From Panulirus ornatus (Eukaryota > Arthropoda > Malacostraca > Decapoda > Palinuridae), in contig NC_092249.1 of the NCBI RefSeq assembly GCF_036320965.1, positions 690,114 to 754,113 of the forward strand: a stretch of 64,000 nt of DNA, given 5' to 3'. The position numbers and the translations under genes were made by a program. Under the pieces are notes generated by a model. That model had not been told where the DNA came from, did no database searches, and was given only the letters and a program-made list of their open reading frames with translations. Below, one piece after another: positions 59,206 to 64,000 of this stretch (position 1 is its first letter; the number at the start of each line of letters is the position of its first letter).

Positions 59206-59599
59206 CAACCATCCTCCCAACCCAATCTAAAATACCTCCCCACCAGATATACAACCATCTGAAGCAATGCACCCCTGTCATTTACAAGTTACTTCTCATC
59301 CGTGTTGAAGACATGACCCATCTCTCCTACAGTACAAACACCGTTTTAACACCACGAGACTTGTCACGCCTCTAAGACGCAGCTTTCACTTTAAAGACAG
59401 TTTCCCTGCTCTCTTTCCACAGAAAAACATACACATCACCATCCTGTCTGTGTCTTGTGACCCCACCTGGTGGATGTGGCTGGCTTCCTGAGCACTGTGG
59501 AGCCCACAGAGAATGTACTCCTTGGGCAGGAAGGTGAGGCGAGGTATGCTAGTAGTGTAAGATGAAGTGTGACAGAGCTGCAAGATTGGTTGGGATTGT

Positions 59600-59705
59600 A
59601 GTTTGATTTCTCAAAAATGGAATGATTGTGTTGTTCATCGGTTTGTTAGGGTATTCAAGTGTTCGTGAAACCCTGAGTGAGGTGTTGAGGACTAGCAGAA
59701 AGCAG
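59600..59705 (+). mobile_element. Short decayed LINE RT fragment
   Basis: GATTTCTCAAAAATGGAATG, ATTGTGTTGTTCATCGGTTT, GTTAGGGTATTCAAGTG and CCTGAGTGAGGTGTTGAGGA align by eye to the EFIKKGGDCVVDWLVRIF and HGEVPEDWQ segment of copy H. Confidence 0.5.
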
Positions 59706-59717
59706 CGTTTGTTGCCC

Positions 59718-59719
<2 letters not shown>

Positions 59720-59787
<68 letters not shown>
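59720..59787. repeat. (TA)n microsatellite
   Basis: A pure TA dinucleotide run, followed by a LINE tail fragment (CTATCTCGCAAACGCGGGAG) at 59808-59850. Confidence 0.97.
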
Positions 59788-59791
<4 letters not shown>

Positions 59792-59799
59792 GATAAATT

Positions 59800-59850
59800 T
59801 CCTTGTGCTATCTCGCAAACGCGGGAGACAGCGACAAAGCCAAAAAAAAA
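59800..59850 (+). mobile_element. RTE-like LINE tail fragment
   Basis: Only the last 40 bases (ACGCGGGAGACAGCGACAAA) and a poly-A run are present. It directly abuts copy P. Confidence 0.8.
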
Positions 59851-59854
59851 AAAA

Positions 59855-60094
59855 AAAGGAATAGAGTGAATTGGAGCGATGTGGTATACCGGGGTTGACG
59901 TGCTGTCAGTGGATTGAATCAGGGCATGTGAAGCGTCTGGGGTAAACCATGGAAAGCTGTGTAGGTATGTATATTTGCGTGTGTGGACGTATGTATATAC
60001 ATGTGTATGGGGGTGGGTTGGGCCATTTCTTTCGTCTGTTTCCTTGCGCTACCTCGCAAACGCGGGAGACAGCGACAAAGCAAAAAAAAAAAAA
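59855..60094 (+). mobile_element. RTE-like LINE, copy P (internally deleted 3' UTR)
   Basis: The sequence runs from GGAATAGAGTGAATTGGAGC to the GACAGCGACAAAGC tail and a poly-A run. At 59960-59963 GGAAAGCTGTG joins directly to TAGGTATGTATA, the same junction as in copy I. It is followed by a (TA)n array. Confidence 0.9.
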
Positions 60095-60103
60095 ATATAT
60101 ATA

Positions 60104-60178
<75 letters not shown>
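60095..60178. repeat. (TA)n microsatellite adjoining a LINE poly-A
   Basis: A TA run that starts directly from the A-tail of copy P. Confidence 0.97.
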
Positions 60179-60181
<3 letters not shown>

Positions 60182-62154
60182 GGGGAACAAAATTGATTGC
60201 TCTTGCATAATGATCTTTCAGATGCAAGTATTATTAAACGATTTAAAGAAAAATCGTGTGTTATCGTTAAATTGTGCGCGTGCTTGTGTAGAGGGCAAGT
60301 ATTGACCTACGCTTACTGACAGCAATTTTATATGCAGCTTGGAAGTCCGCCCAGAAGTGTTTGCATACATAAAAATGTCAGACCATTAGTTCGTATCTGC
60401 TCGTTATTTGTCCTTGTGTTGTGCAGTGATGTTTTATGATAGATTTTGCCTTTTAGTTACAGGTTTATAGTTTGTGGTATGGTAAGGGTTTTGGCATGGC
60501 CACCTGTGCTACACATTACCCATTAAACTCATGGTCATACACACACACTTCAGTTAATTCGGATATTTGAATGAAAAACTTTCATTGGTAAGTTATGGAT
60601 TACAACCTTAACCAGTCTCCCATCATAACCATTATTATTAGACTTGAAAATCTAACAAGTAGTTGAGCCTCAGGCAATGGAAGATGACGTTATAGTTAGT
60701 ATCGTACTTAGTGAACAGTTGAACACCTTCTTGACCGTCTCCAGATTATTTTGGCGGACATATTAGAGGTGAGCGAGGTAGAAGCGGCGACAGTATGCGT
60801 TACACACCACACTTGGAGGTGTACCCGTTGATCCCTTTCTTCTTTGGGTTTAACATGTAAAGAGAGCAGGACATTTTTAAACACGTTAAGACGTTCCTTA
60901 GTATTTATTTTTTATTTTTTGAGGGGATGAGAAGGAAGTTGTTGTACAGAGGGTATGTATTGTGAGCAGTAACAGTGTATAGATATAGGTTTTACTGAGG
61001 TACTTGGGTAGTTTGCTGGCTAGGTGGTTCAAGAGACTTGTTCCCGTTCTCTATGTGGACTATGATATGTGTGTTGTGGTGCTGCATACTGGTCAGGGAA
61101 AGGAAGTCAACAATACGTAACTAAGTATTGTTCATTGTATACGCTAGGTGGATGGTTGGAGCCTCTGTAGTGGTATGGGAACCAAGAGTTTTGAATGTTT
61201 GTACAGTGCTGGGGATATTTATGATTTGTCTCCCCGTTGTTCCAAGGGACAGTATAGGATTTAATGGGAGGAGAGGCCGAACCCCCGCCCACACTTTATA
61301 AGACACACTCTTAAGTGTAGTTTACAAACATTGCGCAGGTCACATCAGATATTAGGTTCGCCTCAGTCTTAAGCTCTTGTATGATCAGTTGACTAGTACC
61401 TGTTTCCACCGCCTAGGTCTGTAATACAATTGTATTTGTAGCAGAATAGCGGCATAAATCCAGTTAGCATGAATTTATTTATTCATATATGGCAAGAGTG
61501 GGTGACGCCTCAGTCTTTGTCATATTCTCGTAGAGTTATGTAAACTTTCTGTAGCGGCATATGTGGCGCCTCCCACCCTTGTATATGGCCAGGTGTATAG
61601 CAGCAGCAAGGCCGGACAACAGTCCATCCTGCCCTCGTTCGGGATGACCACCAGGTTGGTTGTCGTTTCTAGTCTTGATTCATCATGTCAGACGAAGTCG
61701 TCCCCCATCCACCCGACTCGAGGAAATCGTAGGTATTCTCCTCCTGGGTACAGATTATACAACACTTGAGACGCCTACTCCCATGTTCTATTTTGAACAA
61801 GGTTACACTGCGCGACTCCCACCACCACGGCACACACACACACACACTGTAAAAAAAAAAGTGTTCCTAGATGGGTCTAATGAATTACGAAATGATCATT
61901 ACAGCTCGTATTGTTTCGGTAGAGTTGGTAAGTTTGAATGAAAAACAAATATCTTAACAACCACGGTAACCCTTCTTAATAGTTAGTTCTAACGGAACAT
62001 GGAATCACTGGAACATTACTATGGCAAACAAGAAGCTATGCCTCAGATCGATGTGTAACAATGCCATGAAATTTAAGGTTACCATTATGAGGTCAGACCA
62101 ATGGGTTTTTCTCAGAATCCTTTCTCCTTCGTGTCATATTGTTTTAAGCAAAAG
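60179..62154. other. Unassigned stretch
   Basis: Less AT-rich than most of the window. Short frames exist on both strands (61107-61306 -, 61563-61941 +), but none shows a domain or convincing splice context. A short (CA)n is at 61838-61849. Confidence 0.45.
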
Positions 62155-62525
62155 GTGAAGCAGGGCATGTGAAACGTCTGGGGTAAACCATGGATAGGTT
62201 TGTGGGGTCTGGATGTGGATAGGAAGCTGTGGTTTCGGTGCATTACACGTAACAGCTAGAGACCTAGTGTGAATGAATGTGACCTTTTTTGTCTTTTCCT
62301 AGCGCTACCTTGCTGAAGCGGGTGGCGGCTATGCTGTTTCCTTTGGTGCCGGATGGCGACCGGGATTGGATTGAAGGCAAGTGTGAGTATGTACATGTGT
62401 ATATATGTATATGTCTGTGTATTTATATGGGCGTATAAGTGTGTATTTGTATGAATGGATCGGTCGGTGTTTGTCTGCTTCTTGGCACCACCTCGCTGAT
62501 GTTGGAAACGGCGATCAAGTATAAT
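62155..62525 (+). mobile_element. Divergent LINE 3' UTR, copy M (variant tail)
   Basis: GCAGGGCATGTGAAACGTCT, then GCTGTGGTTTCGGTGCATTA is the family 3' UTR. The interior and tail (CACCACCTCGCTGATGTTGG, then CGATCAAGTATAATGAA) differ from the young copies. Confidence 0.8.
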
Positions 62526-62531
62526 GAATTA

Positions 62532-62624
<93 letters not shown>
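62526..62624. repeat. (ATCT)n then (AT)n microsatellite
   Basis: About nine ATCT units pass into a pure AT run that ends at the LINE N tail. Confidence 0.96.
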
Positions 62625-62626
<2 letters not shown>

Positions 62627-63853
62627 CTTTGTCGCTGTCTCCCGCGTTTCGAGGTAGCGCAAGGAAACAGACGAAAGAAATGGCCCAACCCACCCCCATA
62701 CAAATGTATATACATACACGTCCACACACGCAAATATACATACCCATACATCTCAATGTACACATATATATACACACACAGACACATACATATATACACA
62801 TGCACACAATTCACACTGTCTGCCTTTATTCATTCCCATCGCCACCTCGCCACACATGGAATAACTTCCCCCTCCCCCATCATGTGTGCGAGGTAGCGCT
62901 AGGAAAAGACAACAAAGGCACCATTCGTTCACACTCAGTCTCTAGGTGTCATGCAATAATGCCCGAAACCACAGCTCCCTTTCCACATCCAGGCCCCACA
63001 GAACTTTCCATGGTTTACCCCAGACGCTTCACATGCCCTGATTCAATCCATTGACAGCACGTCGACACCGGTATACCACATCGATCCAATTCACTCTGTT
63101 CCTTGCCCGCCTTTCACTCTCCTGCATGTTCAGGCCCCGATCACTCAAAATCTTTTTCACTCCATCTTTCCACCTCCAATTTGGTCTCCTACTTCTCGTT
63201 CCCTCCACCTCCGACACATATATCCTCTTTGTCAATCTTTCCTCACTCATTCTCTCCATGTGCCTAAACCTTTTCAAAACACCGTCTTCTGCTCTCTCAA
63301 CCACGCTCTTTTTATTTCCACACATCTCTCTTACCCTTACATTACTTACTCGATCAAACCACCTCACACCACACATTGTCCTCAAACATCTCATTTCCAG
63401 CACATCCACCCTCCTACGCACAACATCTATCCATAGTCCACGCCTCGCAACCATACAACATTGTTGGAACCACTATTCCTTCAAACATACCCATTTTTGC
63501 TTTCCGAGATAATGTTCTCGACTTCCACACATTCTTCAAGGCTCCCAGGATTTTCGCCCCCTCCCCCACCCTATGATTCACTTCCGCTTTCATGGTTCCA
63601 TCCGCTGCCAGATCCACTCCCAGATATCTAAAACACTTTACTTCCTCCAGTTTTTCTCCATTCAAACTTACCTCCCAATTGACTTGACCCTCAACCCTAC
63701 TGTACCTAATAACCTTGCTCTTATTCACATTTACTCTTAACTTTCTTCTTTCACACACTTTACCAAACTCAGTCACCAGCTTCTGCAGTTTCTCACATGA
63801 ATCAGCCACCAGCGCTGTATCATCAGCGAACAACAACTGACTCACTTCCCAAG

Positions 63854-63857
<4 letters not shown>
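62625..63857 (-). mobile_element. RTE-like LINE, copy N
   Basis: An antisense copy from the tail (TTGCTTTGTCGCTGTCTCCC) to just past the catalytic motif (LLFADDTALVAD at about 63820). It is flanked on both sides by TA dinucleotide arrays, so any target duplication is hidden. The frame 63414-63860 is open. Confidence 0.92.

Positions 63858-63912
<55 letters not shown>
63858..63912. repeat. (TA)n microsatellite
   Basis: A TA run between LINE copies N and O. Confidence 0.96.
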
Positions 63913-63917
<5 letters not shown>

Positions 63918-64000
63918 TATATATTTTATATATTTTGCTTTGTCGCTGTCTCCCGCGTTTGCGAGGAAGCGCAAGGAAACAGACGAAAGAAATGGCCCAA
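63913..64000 (-). mobile_element. RTE-like LINE, copy O (cut by window end)
   Basis: TTTTGCTTTGTCGCTGTCTC, then GAAACAGACGAAAGAAATGG is the 3' tail in antisense. The remainder lies beyond the window. Confidence 0.9.

Noticed and set aside
61563..61941. Possible small gene at 61.5-61.9 kb
   Set aside because: The frames are short and overlapping, show no domain and have no clear splice sites. Listed only as an unassigned stretch.
1..64000. CRISPR arrays, tRNA, rRNA or bacterial-type operons
   Set aside because: None seen. The repeats are tandem protein-coding units, microsatellites or retroelements, and the genes are spliced.

Overview
This is a eukaryotic, animal-type window: split genes with GT-AG introns, long AT-rich non-coding stretches, many microsatellites and a heavy load of non-LTR retrotransposons. 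The ZDHHC6 gene architecture, the simple-repeat load and the repeated RTE-like LINE with a 'GCTACCTCGCTAACGCGGGA' tail suggest an arthropod, most likely a decapod crustacean. That is inference from general appearance; no marker in the window fixes the species.

Two cellular genes can be reconstructed, both on the + strand. The first (3299-7321 joined in phase to 9656-9787) encodes a very long, low-complexity, probably secreted structural protein. It is built from Tyr-Lys-Ala-Pro repeats in 14-residue (42-bp) units, carries an RKRR dibasic site near the N-terminus and ends in an Arg-rich tail with two RRRRPG blocks. Its first exon is upstream and not identified. The second (nine coding exons, 20393-40755) is a complete ZDHHC6-type palmitoyltransferase of 406 residues, with a DHHC cysteine-rich domain, an SH3-like C-terminal domain and a C-terminal KKNR ER-retrieval signal. 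Its introns are packed with retroelements. A possible extra 3' exon lies at 44367-44519.

Nearly everything else recognisable is mobile DNA. One RTE-like LINE family dominates, with copies in both orientations: 14.3-17.2 kb (-), 20.7-21.1 (+), a near full-length 23.9-28.3 (+), 27.3-28.1 (-), 32.5-33.4 (-), 38.3-38.6 (-), 41.1-44.1 (+), 46.1-47.0 (-), 55.1-58.5 (-, two nested copies), 58.9-59.2 (-), 59.8-60.1 (+), 62.2-62.5 (+), 62.6-63.9 (-) and 63.9-64.0 (-). Several have readable target-site duplications, so insertion order can be deduced: a LINE inside a LINE (twice), a LINE inside a Tigger/Jerky DNA transposon, and a LINE inside an older CR1-type LINE. A short composite element shares both its head and its tail with the LINE, and a second SINE-like family ends in GATA/ATAG repeats. 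Older CR1/Jockey-type and RTE-type relics are scattered between them.

Stretches in which I see no gene or recognisable element are 292-2818 (apart from one hAT-like terminus), 9788-14260, 17233-20368, 21395-23940 (intron), 28291-30142, 30354-31718 and 31804-32460 (introns), 48051-50789, 51085-51435, 51796-55070 and 60179-62154.
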